Origin: VRUE01 sp963718755 | GTDB lineage: Bacteria; Actinomycetota; Thermoleophilia; Solirubrobacterales; 70-9 | Direction: 5' to 3' | DNA: 64,000 nucleotides | NCBI GenBank assembly: GCA_963718755.1 | Contig: OY970376.1 | Span: 682,001 to 746,000 of the forward strand | Shown: piece by piece, positions 50,803 to 58,928 of the stretch | How positions within the stretch are numbered: position 1 is the first letter of the stretch | How the letters are laid out: each line of letters starts with the position of its first letter | Position numbers and translations under genes: made by a program | Notes under the pieces: model-generated | What the model saw: the letters and a program-made list of their open reading frames with translations, nothing else | The model's database searches: none | Told to the model about the DNA's origin: nothing

Positions 50803-51840
50803 TCAGGCGGCTGCGGAAACCTCCGCGTCGTCGCCGCCCTTCTTGCCATGGGGAGTCGAGGCCCCATCGCCGTCGGGCGACGCATCACCGCTGAAGCTCT
50901 TGGTCTGACCGGGGCGCAGGTAGACGATCTGGCCTTCGCGCAGCTCGAGCTTCTGCAGCTCGGCGCGGGTCAGCTGCGCCCAGACCTCGGTGCCGTCGCC
51001 GAGCACGAACTCGACCCGGATCTCGAAGCCGAGTGCGACGATCCTCTGCACCATCGCCTCCTCGGTGCGCTCGTCGGCCTCGAGCACGACGTCCATGTCG
51101 TGCGGGCGGACGAAGTGCTCGCCGAGCCGGTTGACCTCGCCGACGAAGCTCATCACGAACTCGTTGGCAGGGTGGTCATAGAGGTCGTCGGCGCTGCCCG
51201 ACTGCTCGACCCGGCCTTCGTTCATCACGACCAGCTGCTCGGCGACGTCCATCGCCTCCTCCTGGTCATGGGTGACGAAGATCGTCGTCACATGCATCTC
51301 GTCATGGAGGCGGCGCAGCCAGGTACGCAGGTCCTTGCGCACCTTGGCGTCGAGCGCGCCGAAGGGCTCGTCGAGCAGCAGCACCTGCGGCTCGACCGCC
51401 AGCGCCCGGGCCAGGGCCATGCGCTGGCGCTGGCCGCCGGAGAGCTGCGAGGGGTAGCGATCCGCCAATCCGTCGAGCTGAACCAGGCGCAGCAGGTCGT
51501 GGACCCGCTCCTCGATCTGCGGCTTGCTCCACTTGCGGATCTTCAAGCCGAAGCCGACGTTGCCGAACACGGTCATGTGCTTGAAGGCGGCGTAGTGCTG
51601 GAAGACGAAGCCAACCCCCCGCTTCTGCGCGGGTTTGCCGGTCGCGTCCTCGCCGTTGATCTTCACCTCCCCGGCGTCCAGGGTCTCCAGCCCGGCAATC
51701 GCACGCAGCAGGGTGGACTTGCCGCTGCCGCTCGGGCCCAAGAGGGCGGTGAGAGATCCGTCGGGAACGTCTATCGATACATCGTTGAGGGCCTGAAAGT
51801 CACCGAAGCGCTTTGAGGCTCCCTCGACTGAGATTCCCAT
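50803..51840 (-). CDS. cysA: Sulfate ABC transporter ATP-binding protein CysA
   Basis: 345 residues from ATG 51840, overlapping the cysW stop (TGATG). Walker A GPSGSGKST, signature LSGGQRQRMALARAL and Walker B VLLLDEPFGALD. The C-terminal part is a CysA/MOI-type regulatory domain (VNRLGEHFVRPHDMDVVLEA), ending in a low-complexity tail. ATP hydrolysis drives sulfate/thiosulfate import through CysTW. Confidence 0.92.
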   Translation of the reverse strand: MGISVEGASKRFGDFQALNDVSIDVPDGSLTALLGPSGSGKSTLLRAIAGLETLDAGEVKINGEDATGKPAQKRGVGFVFQHYAAFKHMTVFGNVGFGLKIRKWSKPQIEERVHDLLRLVQLDGLADRYPSQLSGGQRQRMALARALAVEPQVLLLDEPFGALDAKVRKDLRTWLRRLHDEMHVTTIFVTHDQEEAMDVAEQLVVMNEGRVEQSGSADDLYDHPANEFVMSFVGEVNRLGEHFVRPHDMDVVLEADERTEEAMVQRIVALGFEIRVEFVLGDGTEVWAQLTRAELQKLELREGQIVYLRPGQTKSFSGDASPDGDGASTPHGKKGGDDAEVSAAA

Positions 51841-52646
51841 CAGGCACCCTCCTTTCTTTTCAGCAGGTTCATGAGCAACAGGGTTGAGAGGGCGAGCAGC
51901 GCAAGGAGGATCGAGGCTCCGTAGGCCCCAGCCAGATTGAACTGCTCGAATTGCTGGGAGACGAAGAGGGGAAGGGTTTCGGTCTGGCCCGAGATCTCGC
52001 CGGAGACGACCGAGACGGCGCCGAACTCGCCGAGGACGCGAGCCGTGGTGAGGACCACCCCGTAGGCGACGCCCCAGCGGATCGCCGGCAGGGTGACCCG
52101 CCAGAACGTCTGCCAGGCATTGGCGCCGAGCGTCGAGGCCGCCTGCTCCTGCTCGGTCCCGATCTCCTGCAGCACCGGCACCGTCTCGCGCACGACGAAG
52201 GGGAGCGAGACGAAGATGCTGGCGAGGATCATCCCCGGCCACGAGAAGAGGACCTTGATCCCCGTCTCGGCGAGCGCGGGGCCGAACCAGCCGTCGGTGC
52301 CGTAGAGGAGGAACAGCGCCAACCCGACGACCACCGGGGAGATTGCGAAGGGCAAGTTGATGATCGCGTCCAGCACCGCATTGCCTTTCCAGCGGTAGCG
52401 GACCAAGAGCACGGCACAGAGAACGCCGAAGAGCGTGTTGAGCGGCACCGCCACCGCGACCATCAGCAGGGTCAGCTGCAGCGCGTGCAGGCCCTCGGGC
52501 GAGGTGATCGCTTCCAGCGGCGGCCCGATCCCGTCCTCGAAGGTCTTGTAGAAGATCATCGCGACGGGAGCAATCAGCAGCACGCCGAGATAGCCGAGGG
52601 CGAGCGCGCGCAAGCTGAAACGGCTGGTCTTGCTGTTGCCGTTCAT
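51840..52646 (-). CDS. cysW: Sulfate ABC transporter permease CysW
   Basis: 268 residues with six membrane segments and the EAA-type loop (QEQAASTLGANAWQTFWRVTLPAI). GEFGAVSVVSGEISGQTETLPLFV is typical of CysW. Overlaps cysT by 4 bases and cysA by 1. Confidence 0.92.
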   Translation of the reverse strand: MNGNSKTSRFSLRALALGYLGVLLIAPVAMIFYKTFEDGIGPPLEAITSPEGLHALQLTLLMVAVAVPLNTLFGVLCAVLLVRYRWKGNAVLDAIINLPFAISPVVVGLALFLLYGTDGWFGPALAETGIKVLFSWPGMILASIFVSLPFVVRETVPVLQEIGTEQEQAASTLGANAWQTFWRVTLPAIRWGVAYGVVLTTARVLGEFGAVSVVSGEISGQTETLPLFVSQQFEQFNLAGAYGASILLALLALSTLLLMNLLKRKEGA

Positions 52647-53488
52647 GAGTCACCGCGTTCGTGGCGGCGGCCCCAGCGCTCGGCGGCGGTGACGCAGGCC
52701 AGCAGCAGCAGCGAGACGACGAGCAGCACGACCGAGACGGCGGCAGCACCGGGCAGGTTCCCCGACTCGATCTGGCTGCGGATGAAGACCGAGGAGACCT
52801 CGGTCTTGAAGGGGATGTTCCCCGAGATCAGAATCAGGGAGCCGAACTCGCCGAGGGCGCGCGCGAAGGCGAGCGCGACGCCTGCGGCCAGGCCGGGCAT
52901 GAGGTTGGGGAAGATGATGCGGCGGAAGACGGTGAAGCCGCCGGCGCCGAGCGAGGTCGCCGCTTCCTCCATGTCGCGGTCGAGCTCGATCAGCAGCGGC
53001 TGGACCGCCCGCACGACGAACGGCAGGGTGACGAAGAGCAGCGCCAGGACCACCGCGACCTTGGTGAAGGCGATGTTGATCCCTACCGGGCTCTCGCTGC
53101 CGTAGAGGGTCAGGAGAGTGAGGCCGGCGACGATCGTCGGCAGGGCGAAGGGCAGGTCGATGATCGCGTTGACCGCCGCCTTGCCACGGAACTCGTCACG
53201 GACGAGCACCCAGGCGATGATCGTGCCGAAGACGGCGTTGATCGCGACGACGATCAGCGATGAGATCACGGTCAGTTTCAGCGCCGCGATCGACTGCGGG
53301 CCGGTGACCGCGTCCCAGAAGGCGCCGAGGCCGTTGTCGGTGGACTTGACGACGACCGCCGCCAGCGGCAGCAGGACCATCAGGCTCAGATAGAGCACGA
53401 CGGTCCCGCGGCCGAGGGCAGCGCCCGCCCAGGGCAGGCGAACGCCTACCTTGGGCGGTGCTACCTCGGTTGATGCGTGAGCCTCCAT
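52643..53488 (-). CDS. cysT: Sulfate ABC transporter permease CysT
   Basis: 281 residues with six membrane segments; the loop EEAATSLGAGGFTVFRRIIFPNL and the segment GEFGSLILISGNIPFKTEV identify CysT (CysU). Begins 3 bases after the binding-protein stop, so it belongs to the same operon. Confidence 0.92.
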   Translation of the reverse strand: MEAHASTEVAPPKVGVRLPWAGAALGRGTVVLYLSLMVLLPLAAVVVKSTDNGLGAFWDAVTGPQSIAALKLTVISSLIVVAINAVFGTIIAWVLVRDEFRGKAAVNAIIDLPFALPTIVAGLTLLTLYGSESPVGINIAFTKVAVVLALLFVTLPFVVRAVQPLLIELDRDMEEAATSLGAGGFTVFRRIIFPNLMPGLAAGVALAFARALGEFGSLILISGNIPFKTEVSSVFIRSQIESGNLPGAAAVSVVLLVVSLLLLACVTAAERWGRRHERGDS

Positions 53489-53491
53489 CCG

Positions 53492-54520
53492 CTACTCGGT
53501 GGGAACTCCCAGTTCCTTCTCGATCGCGGCGACCTTGCCGGTTTCCTCGTCGAAGAACTCGTCGGTGACCTGCTCCCAGCCGCCGAACTCGTCGATATCG
53601 AAGAGATCCGCCGGGACGGGGAACGTTTTCTCGTCGAGCAGCGCCTGATTCACCGGCCGGTAGCCGTTTTCCGCCCACAGTTCCTGACCCTCATCCGACC
53701 AGATGTAGTCGAGGAAGGCCTGGGCGGACTCAGGGGCGTCTTTGGTCACGGCGATCGGGGTCTGGATCCGGATCGTCGACGGCGGGATCACGTAGTCGAC
53801 GTCCTCGCCCTCTTCCTGGGCTTTGATCGCCTCGTTCTCGTAGGCGAGCAGCACGTCGCCCTCGCCCTGGGTGAAGGCGGCGAGCGCGTCACGGGCGCTG
53901 CCCGGCTGGACGATCGTCTTCTCGAGCACCGTCTTGACCGCGTCGAGAGCTTCCTTTTCGGATTTGCCCTCGTGCAGCTGCGAGCCATAGAGCGCCATCA
54001 CGTTCCAGCGAGCACCGCCGGAGCTGAGCGGGTTCGGCGTGATCACGTCGACGTCCTTGGTGAGCAGATCGTCGAAGGATTTGATCCCCTCGGGGTTGCC
54101 CTTGCGGACCGCCAGCACGACGACCGACTCCTGGCCGATTCCCTTGTACTTGTTCTTGTTCCAGTCGGGCGCGACCTGGCCGGATTCGACGAGGGCGATC
54201 ATGTCGCCGCCCTGGGCGAAGTGGACGAGCGATGCCGGCTGACCGGCTTCGACCGCACGGCGCTGGTCGCCGGACGCACCGAAGGAGCCGGAGAAGCTGG
54301 CACCCTCGCCGGCCGAGGTCGCCTCGAAGCCGGGCTCGAGGGCGTCGGTGTAGACGGCCTCAGGGGTCGAGTAGGCGACGATGTCGACCTTGCTCCCGCC
54401 AGAGCCGCTGGCGCTGTCGTCGCTGTCGCCGCAACCCGTCACGACGAGGGCGACCAGTGCGAGCAGGGCCGCCACCGAGCCCAGTCCAAAGTTCTTCATG
54501 CCCACACGAGGGTTCGTCAT
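53492..54520 (-). CDS. Sulfate-binding lipoprotein (Sbp/CysP)
   Basis: 342 residues. Signal peptide ending in the lipobox VVTGC (about residue 30), then a type II periplasmic binding fold: VDIVAYSTPEAVYTDALEPG, GASGDQRRAVEAGQPASLVHFA, NPLSSGGARWNVMALYG, which are the family's ligand-binding segments. It delivers sulfate or thiosulfate to CysTWA. First gene of the sulfate operon. Confidence 0.9.
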   Translation of the reverse strand: MTNPRVGMKNFGLGSVAALLALVALVVTGCGDSDDSASGSGGSKVDIVAYSTPEAVYTDALEPGFEATSAGEGASFSGSFGASGDQRRAVEAGQPASLVHFAQGGDMIALVESGQVAPDWNKNKYKGIGQESVVVLAVRKGNPEGIKSFDDLLTKDVDVITPNPLSSGGARWNVMALYGSQLHEGKSEKEALDAVKTVLEKTIVQPGSARDALAAFTQGEGDVLLAYENEAIKAQEEGEDVDYVIPPSTIRIQTPIAVTKDAPESAQAFLDYIWSDEGQELWAENGYRPVNQALLDEKTFPVPADLFDIDEFGGWEQVTDEFFDEETGKVAAIEKELGVPTE

Positions 54521-54578
54521 CTAACCCTTCCCTTCTTTCTTGATGAGATTAATGAGGAATTGAAGCGGGCACCCTAGC

Positions 54579-54598
54579 AGAAAGTTGATCAGCAAAGT
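54579..54598. promoter_or_regulatory. 20-bp motif upstream of the sulfate-binding-protein gene
   Basis: AGAAAGTTGATCAGCAAAGT. By eye it matches the TauE/ThiZ motif (ACCAAAAAGGTCAGGAAAGT) at 13 of 20 positions and is itself close to palindromic around TGATCA. It lies next to a TAGGGT -10-like box shared with pstS. Probable regulator site; an Rrf2 protein gene is 190 bases away. Confidence 0.4.
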
Positions 54599-54621
54599 AG
54601 GGAATTGCTCTTAGGTCCCCG

Positions 54622-54773
54622 GCGCGCGGGTCCTGTCGTGGGGATGGGGTGTCCGATCCCGCGCTGGGTTTTTCGCCAGATGAGCGGGTGCTTCTCTCCT
54701 GGCCCGTGGGCGAAAAGGAGGACGCCGCGCCGGACCGGACACCCATCCCCACGCCACCCGCGCGAGGGGCGTT
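54622..54773. repeat. Large nested inverted repeat, about 150 bp
   Basis: The outer arms CGCGCGGGT...GTGGGGATGGGGTGTCCG (54622-54655) pair with CGGACACCCATCCCCAC...ACCCGCGCG (about 54736-54773) with a small internal bulge. Nested inside are TTTTCGCC (54669-54676) and GGCGAAAA (54710-54717). It lies between the sulfate operon and the Rrf2 gene. It could be a terminator for the Rrf2 transcript, a structured RNA, or a mobile palindrome. Confidence 0.65.
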
Positions 54774-54787
54774 TGCAAAAGAGCGGT

Positions 54788-55243
54788 TTAGCGGGGGGCC
54801 CAGGCGTCTGCTGGGGCTGCGAGGTCCTTGACTGAGCTGGGGAGTTCGCCAGCGACGAGGTCGGCGAGGGTTACGTGCTCGAGGACGGCGCGGAGGTTGG
54901 CGCGGACGGCGATCCAGACCTCTTGTAGGTGCTCGGCGTGGCCCTTGTACTCGATGTCCTCAGGAGGCGAGGACTGGACGTGGGCGATCGGGCCCTCGAC
55001 GGCGCGGACGATGTCGGCGATCGTCACCTCGTCGGCGGGCTTGGCGAGCCAGTAGCCGCCCTTGGCGCCCCGCCGGGCACGGACGATCCCATGGTGCTTG
55101 AGCTCGAGCAGGATGTGCTCGAGGAACTGCAGCGGGATGTCCTGCGCCTCGGCCAGCCGCTCGCCCTTGACGGGTTCGTCCTTGACGGCTGCCAGCTCGG
55201 CTGCCGCCCGCACGGCGTAGTCGGCCTTGGCGGAAACGCGCAT
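54788..55243 (-). CDS. Rrf2-family regulator, copy 2 (CymR-like)
   Basis: 151 residues. Winged helix (VSAKADYAVRAAAELAAVKD; LQFLEHILLELKHHGIVRAR; GYWLAKPADEVTIADIVRAV). Like copy 1 at 40991 it has no cysteine, so no Fe-S ligands. It is in one transcription unit with the TauE-family gene upstream (17 bases apart) and next to the sulfate operon, which suggests control of sulfur uptake, as CymR does in Firmicutes. Confidence 0.9.
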   Translation of the reverse strand: MRVSAKADYAVRAAAELAAVKDEPVKGERLAEAQDIPLQFLEHILLELKHHGIVRARRGAKGGYWLAKPADEVTIADIVRAVEGPIAHVQSSPPEDIEYKGHAEHLQEVWIAVRANLRAVLEHVTLADLVAGELPSSVKDLAAPADAWAPR

Positions 55244-55259
55244 ACAGCTAGTAAATCAG

Positions 55260-56207
55260 TCAGCCGATCGTCTCAGGCGCCAGATCGCCCGAGCGGTCGC
55301 GAGCTGCCAGCTTGCCTTCAGCCGCTTCCCGCTCGACGCGCCGGGCGCTCCACCAACGCGGGAACCAGATCAGCAGGCCGAGGCCGATTCCGGCAACGGC
55401 GGCGGCGATCGGCCAAACCAACGGATCGCCCTTCTGCACGGTGACGATCCCCGAGGCAACGAGGACGACGCCCAGGGCAGTGCGCAGGAACCCGGTCGGA
55501 GCCCGCGCGGCGAAGTGCGAGCCGACGATGACACCGGGAATCGAGCCGAGCAGAATGTTGCCAGCCAAAACGAAGTCGACGTTGCCGCCGACCCAGTGGG
55601 CGATTCCCGCGGCCCAGAGCAGGATCGCGGCGTGGAAGACGTCGGTGCCGACGACTTTTTTCGGCGCGAGCCGGTACACCGAGATCAGCAGGATCGCGAT
55701 CACCGTGCCCGAGCCAGCCGAGGTGATCCCGATCACGAAGCCGGTGGTGGCCCCGATCACGACGGCGGCGACTTTGTGGCGACGCTTCAGCTCGAAGTCA
55801 TCGCGCTCTTCGATCAGGTTGCTGAGGATCAGGGCCCGCGCCAGGGTGATCAGCCCAACCATCAGCAGGGTTCCACCAAGCAGCGCGTAGACGATCGAGT
55901 CGAGTTTCTCTTCGCCGATCTTGCTCTGCAGGATCGAGATCGCCCAGACGCCGGCGACCGAGGCGGGGACGCTACCGGCGGCGAGCCAGAGCGAGAGGCC
56001 CATGTTGACCGTGCCCATGCGCAAGTGGCGCCAACCGCCCACGGTCTTGGTAACCGCTGCGTAGAAGATGTCGGTGCCAATCGCCGTCACCGGCTTGACG
56101 CCGAAGAGCAGAATGAGCAGGGGCGTCATCAGGGTGCCACCACCCATGCCGGTCATGCCGACCATTGCTCCGATACCGAAGCCGAAGATGACGATTGCCG
56201 GGTCCAT
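55260..56207 (-). CDS. TauE/SafE-family sulfite exporter-like permease
   Basis: 315 residues with about eight membrane segments. The duplicated family motif is seen as GMTGMGGGTLMTPLLIL...GTDIFYAAVTKTVGGWRH and as GITSAGSGTVIAILLI...GTDVFHAAILLWAAG. Members move sulfite, sulfoacetate or other sulfur-containing anions. In an operon with an Rrf2 regulator and next to the sulfate genes, so sulfur metabolism is likely. The divergent ThiZ gene shares its promoter region. Confidence 0.88.
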   Translation of the reverse strand: MDPAIVIFGFGIGAMVGMTGMGGGTLMTPLLILLFGVKPVTAIGTDIFYAAVTKTVGGWRHLRMGTVNMGLSLWLAAGSVPASVAGVWAISILQSKIGEEKLDSIVYALLGGTLLMVGLITLARALILSNLIEERDDFELKRRHKVAAVVIGATTGFVIGITSAGSGTVIAILLISVYRLAPKKVVGTDVFHAAILLWAAGIAHWVGGNVDFVLAGNILLGSIPGVIVGSHFAARAPTGFLRTALGVVLVASGIVTVQKGDPLVWPIAAAVAGIGLGLLIWFPRWWSARRVEREAAEGKLAARDRSGDLAPETIG

Positions 56208-56233
56208 CGAATTGCCGCGCGGGGTACTTATCG

Positions 56234-56258
56234 ACTTTCCTGACCTTTTTGGTCAGGA
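56234..56258. promoter_or_regulatory. Operator-like palindrome between TauE and ThiZ-like genes
   Basis: TCCTGACC-TTTTT-GGTCAGGA (56238-56258), perfect 8-bp arms, within the larger motif ACTTTCCTGACCTTTTTGGT (56234-56253). It sits in the divergent intergenic region, 27 bases upstream of the minus-strand gene. The neighbouring Rrf2 protein is the obvious candidate ligand. Confidence 0.6.
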
Positions 56259-56283
56259 GCGCGGAGTGCGCCAGGATACCAAT

Positions 56284-57102
56284 GTGGCCGGGGAAACCAA
56301 CGGATTCGCCGTCAAGTCGCGATCGCCTGCTGGCGGGCGAGCATCGGGGGTTGGCGTGTCGGTGCGAGGCCTCACGCACAGTTACGGCGAGCTCGAAGCC
56401 ATCACCAAGCTCGACCTCGAAGCGCCGGCGCACGGTGTGCTCGGACTCGTCGGTCCGTCGGGGTGCGGAAAGTCGACCCTGCTCGAGCTGATCGCCGGCC
56501 TGCAGCAGCCCACTGCTGGGGCCATCGAGGTCGGCGGAGCGGCCGATCCAGCGGCGCGCCTAGCCCGCTGTGCCTTCATGCCCCAGCGCGACATGCTGCT
56601 GCCGTGGCTTTCCGCCGTTGACAACGCGGCGCTGGCCCTGCGCAACCGCGGCGTCCGCCGCGGCGCCGCGCGAGAAGAGGCCGGACAGCTCTTCGAGCGC
56701 TTTGGCCTGGCCGGCTTCGAGCGCACCCGCCCCGCGGAGCTCTCCGGGGGCATGCGCCAGCGCGTCGCCTTCCTGCGCACGCTCGTCGCCGGCAAGCCGG
56801 TGCTGGCGCTGGATGAGCCCTTCGCCTCGCTCGACGCGATCACCCGTGCCGAGATGCAGGGCTGGCTGGCGCAAGCCCTTGCCGCCGATCCGCGCACGGT
56901 GGTCCTGGTCAGCCATGACGTCGAGGAGGCGCTCTACCTCTCTGATCGGGTCGCGGTGCTCTCGGCGCGGCCGGCCCGCGTGGTCGCCGAGCTCAGCGCG
57001 CCCACGCCACGCGGTGCCGATCGCGACGCCACGGTCACCGACCCGGAATTCGTCGCCGCGCGCGAGCGCGCGCTCGCCGCGCTCCACGAGGGAAACCCAT
57101 GA
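56284..57102 (+). CDS. ABC transporter ATP-binding protein, ThiZ/SsuB-like
   Basis: 272 residues from GTG 56284, which has AGGA 7 bases upstream; GTG 56356 is an alternative. Walker A GPSGCGKST, signature LSGGMRQRVAFLRTL, Walker B VLALDEPFASLDA and His switch LVSHDVEEALY. It belongs to the nitrate/sulfonate/taurine (NitT/TauT) class. Operon with the permease and binding protein downstream, whose sequence points to a thiamine-precursor substrate. Confidence 0.88.
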   Translation: MAGETNGFAVKSRSPAGGRASGVGVSVRGLTHSYGELEAITKLDLEAPAHGVLGLVGPSGCGKSTLLELIAGLQQPTAGAIEVGGAADPAARLARCAFMPQRDMLLPWLSAVDNAALALRNRGVRRGAAREEAGQLFERFGLAGFERTRPAELSGGMRQRVAFLRTLVAGKPVLALDEPFASLDAITRAEMQGWLAQALAADPRTVVLVSHDVEEALYLSDRVAVLSARPARVVAELSAPTPRGADRDATVTDPEFVAARERALAALHEGNP

Positions 57103-57104
57103 GG

Positions 57105-57148
57105 CCTTGGCGACTTAGCCCCCTATATAGGACGGTAACTCGCCAAGG
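57105..57148. repeat. Palindrome between the ThiZ- and ThiX-like genes
   Basis: CCTTGGCGA (57105-57113) pairs with TCGCCAAGG (57140-57148). The centre CTTAGCCCCCTATATAGGAC resembles the centre of the palindrome at 22368-22407 (GCCCCCTATAGCGGGC). It fills almost the entire gap between two co-directional genes, so it would be in the mRNA. Confidence 0.65.
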
Positions 57149-57157
57149 GGTCGCAAG

Positions 57158-57910
57158 ATGAGGCGCTGGGCCCTCCCCCTCCTCGCCCTTGCGGCGCTGA
57201 TCGGCATCTGGCAGGTCGCCGCGTCGACCGGCGCGCTCGCCGACCTGCTCGGGCTGGAAGCGTTCCTCGTCCCCTCCCCCGCCGAAATAGCCTCGGCGCT
57301 CTGGGAGAGCCGCTCCCTGATCGTCGAAGACGCTTGGGTCACCCTGCAGGAGATCGTGCTCGGCTTCCTGCTCGGGCTCGCTGCGGGGATCGGCTTTGCC
57401 TTCCTGCTCCGCCCGTTTGAGCTGCTGCGCTTGACCTTCCATCCGCTGCTGATCGCCTCACAGGCGATTCCGATCCTCGTCTTCGCTCCGATCCTCGTCG
57501 TTTGGTTTGGCTACGGAATCGGGCCAAAGCTCGTGGTGGTTGCCCTGGTCTGCTTCTTCCCGATCGCGGTCGCAACCGGGGACGGACTGCGGTCGGTCAA
57601 CCCTGAGGCCACCAAGATGATGCGCACGCTCGACGCCTCGCGCTGGCAGCTGCTCTGGCGCCTCGAAGCGCCGACCGCCCTCCCCTTCACCTTCAGCGGC
57701 GCCAAGATCAGCGTGGCCTTCGCGCCGATCGCCGCCGTCTTCGGCGAGTGGGTCGGCGCCAACGCCGGCCTGGGCCACCTGATCCTGCAAGACAACGCAC
57801 AACTGGAAACGGCCAGGGTGTTTGCCGCAGCCTTCCTTCTCTCCGCAATCGCCATCGCCCTCTACGGCCTCCTGGCCTTCGCAGAGCGTCGCGTCATCAC
57901 TTGGCGATAG
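57158..57910 (+). CDS. ABC transporter permease, ThiX/SsuC-like
   Basis: 250 residues with six membrane segments. The EAA-type loop is MMRTLDASRWQLLWRLEAPTALPF; preceded by SQAIPILVFAPILVVWFGYG, characteristic of NitT/TauT permeases. AAGGGG precedes the ATG. Works with the ATPase upstream and the binding protein downstream. Confidence 0.9.
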   Translation: MRRWALPLLALAALIGIWQVAASTGALADLLGLEAFLVPSPAEIASALWESRSLIVEDAWVTLQEIVLGFLLGLAAGIGFAFLLRPFELLRLTFHPLLIASQAIPILVFAPILVVWFGYGIGPKLVVVALVCFFPIAVATGDGLRSVNPEATKMMRTLDASRWQLLWRLEAPTALPFTFSGAKISVAFAPIAAVFGEWVGANAGLGHLILQDNAQLETARVFAAAFLLSAIAIALYGLLAFAERRVITWR

Positions 57911-57920
57911 AAAGCAGGGG

Positions 57921-58928
57921 ATGAAGTCCACCCGCCCCCCGGCGATCGCCGCCGCACTCGCCCTGATCGTCCTCTCCCTGGGCCTGGCCGCCTGCGGCGA
58001 GAAGAGCGAGGACGGGACGAGTGCCGGCGCCGAACCGTTCAGCCTGACGCTCGATTTCTACCCCAACCCGGACCACGCCGGGATCTACATGGCGCAGAAG
58101 CTCGGCTACTTCGCCGATGCCGGCCTCGACGTCACGATCCAGACTCCGTCCGACCCGGCGGCGCCGATCAAGCAGGTTGCCGCGGGCCGTACCGATCTGG
58201 CGATCTCCTACGAGCCCGAGGTGCTGCTGGCGCGCGAGCAGGGCCTCGACGTGATCGCCGTCGGCGCCCTCGTCGACCAGCCGCTCACCTCGCTCATCTG
58301 GTTGAAGAAATCCGGCATCGGCGGCGTCGCCGGCCTGCGCGGCAAGACGATCGCCACCGCCGGCATCCCCTACCAGGACGCCTACCTGAAGACGATTCTC
58401 GCCCGCGCCAAGCTGACCCCCTCCGACGTCGACACGGTCAATGTCGGCTACGGCCTGCTGCCCGCCCTCGCCGGTGGCCGCGCGCAGGCGATGCTGGGCG
58501 GCTTTCGCAACGTCGAGGGGGTCGATCTGCGCCTGCGCGGCCTGAACCCGGTCGTCACCCCGGTCGACCAGCTCGGCGTGCCGACCTATGACGAGCTCGT
58601 CCTGGTCGCAAACGGCGGGCGGCTCGAAGAGGACTCGGAGCCGGTGCGGCTCTTCCTCGCCGCGCTTGCGCGCGGAACCGCAGCCGCCAAGCAGAACCGC
58701 ACCACGGCGGCTGAAGCGCTGCTCGAGGCGAACCCGGACCTCGACCCACGCCTGACCAACGCCGAGCTGGTGGCAACGCTGCCGCTGCTCTCCGAGCGCG
58801 GCTTCATGAATCCAGCCAGGTGGAGGGCGTTCATCGCCTGGGCGCAGGAGAACGGCGTGACCTCGAGCCGTCCGAGCACTGCCGAAGTGCTCAGCAACGA
58901 GTACCTGGCCGGCGAGATCCCCGACTAA
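57921..58928 (+). CDS. ThiY-like pyrimidine-precursor-binding lipoprotein
   Basis: 335 residues from ATG 57921, with GCAGGGG just upstream. Lipoprotein signal (LALIVLSLGLAAC). The mature part has the NMT1/THI5 fold: LTLDFYPNPDHAGIYMAQ (substrate-binding region), GYFADAGLDVTIQTPSDPAA and DLAISYEPEVLLARE. This closely follows ThiY proteins that bind formyl-aminopyrimidine for thiamine salvage. The stop overlaps the convergent GGDEF-EAL gene by 4 bases. Taurine or sulfonate specificity is less likely on this sequence. Confidence 0.85.
   Translation: MKSTRPPAIAAALALIVLSLGLAACGEKSEDGTSAGAEPFSLTLDFYPNPDHAGIYMAQKLGYFADAGLDVTIQTPSDPAAPIKQVAAGRTDLAISYEPEVLLAREQGLDVIAVGALVDQPLTSLIWLKKSGIGGVAGLRGKTIATAGIPYQDAYLKTILARAKLTPSDVDTVNVGYGLLPALAGGRAQAMLGGFRNVEGVDLRLRGLNPVVTPVDQLGVPTYDELVLVANGGRLEEDSEPVRLFLAALARGTAAAKQNRTTAAEALLEANPDLDPRLTNAELVATLPLLSERGFMNPARWRAFIAWAQENGVTSSRPSTAEVLSNEYLAGEIPD

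Larger units (their letters stand above)
54521..54787. other. Sulfate operon upstream region; no gene seen
   Basis: It includes the promoter of the sulfate-binding-protein gene (minus-strand CTGCTAGGGT, also found before pstS, at 54569-54578), the 20-bp motif at 54579-54598, and the large palindromic structure at 54622-54773. Short ORFs across the palindrome are artefacts of the inverted repeat. Confidence 0.5.

Noticed and set aside
56100..56284. TPP riboswitch upstream of the ThiZ-like gene
   Set aside because: I looked for the CTGAGA and ACCTG elements with pairing stems and found neither.
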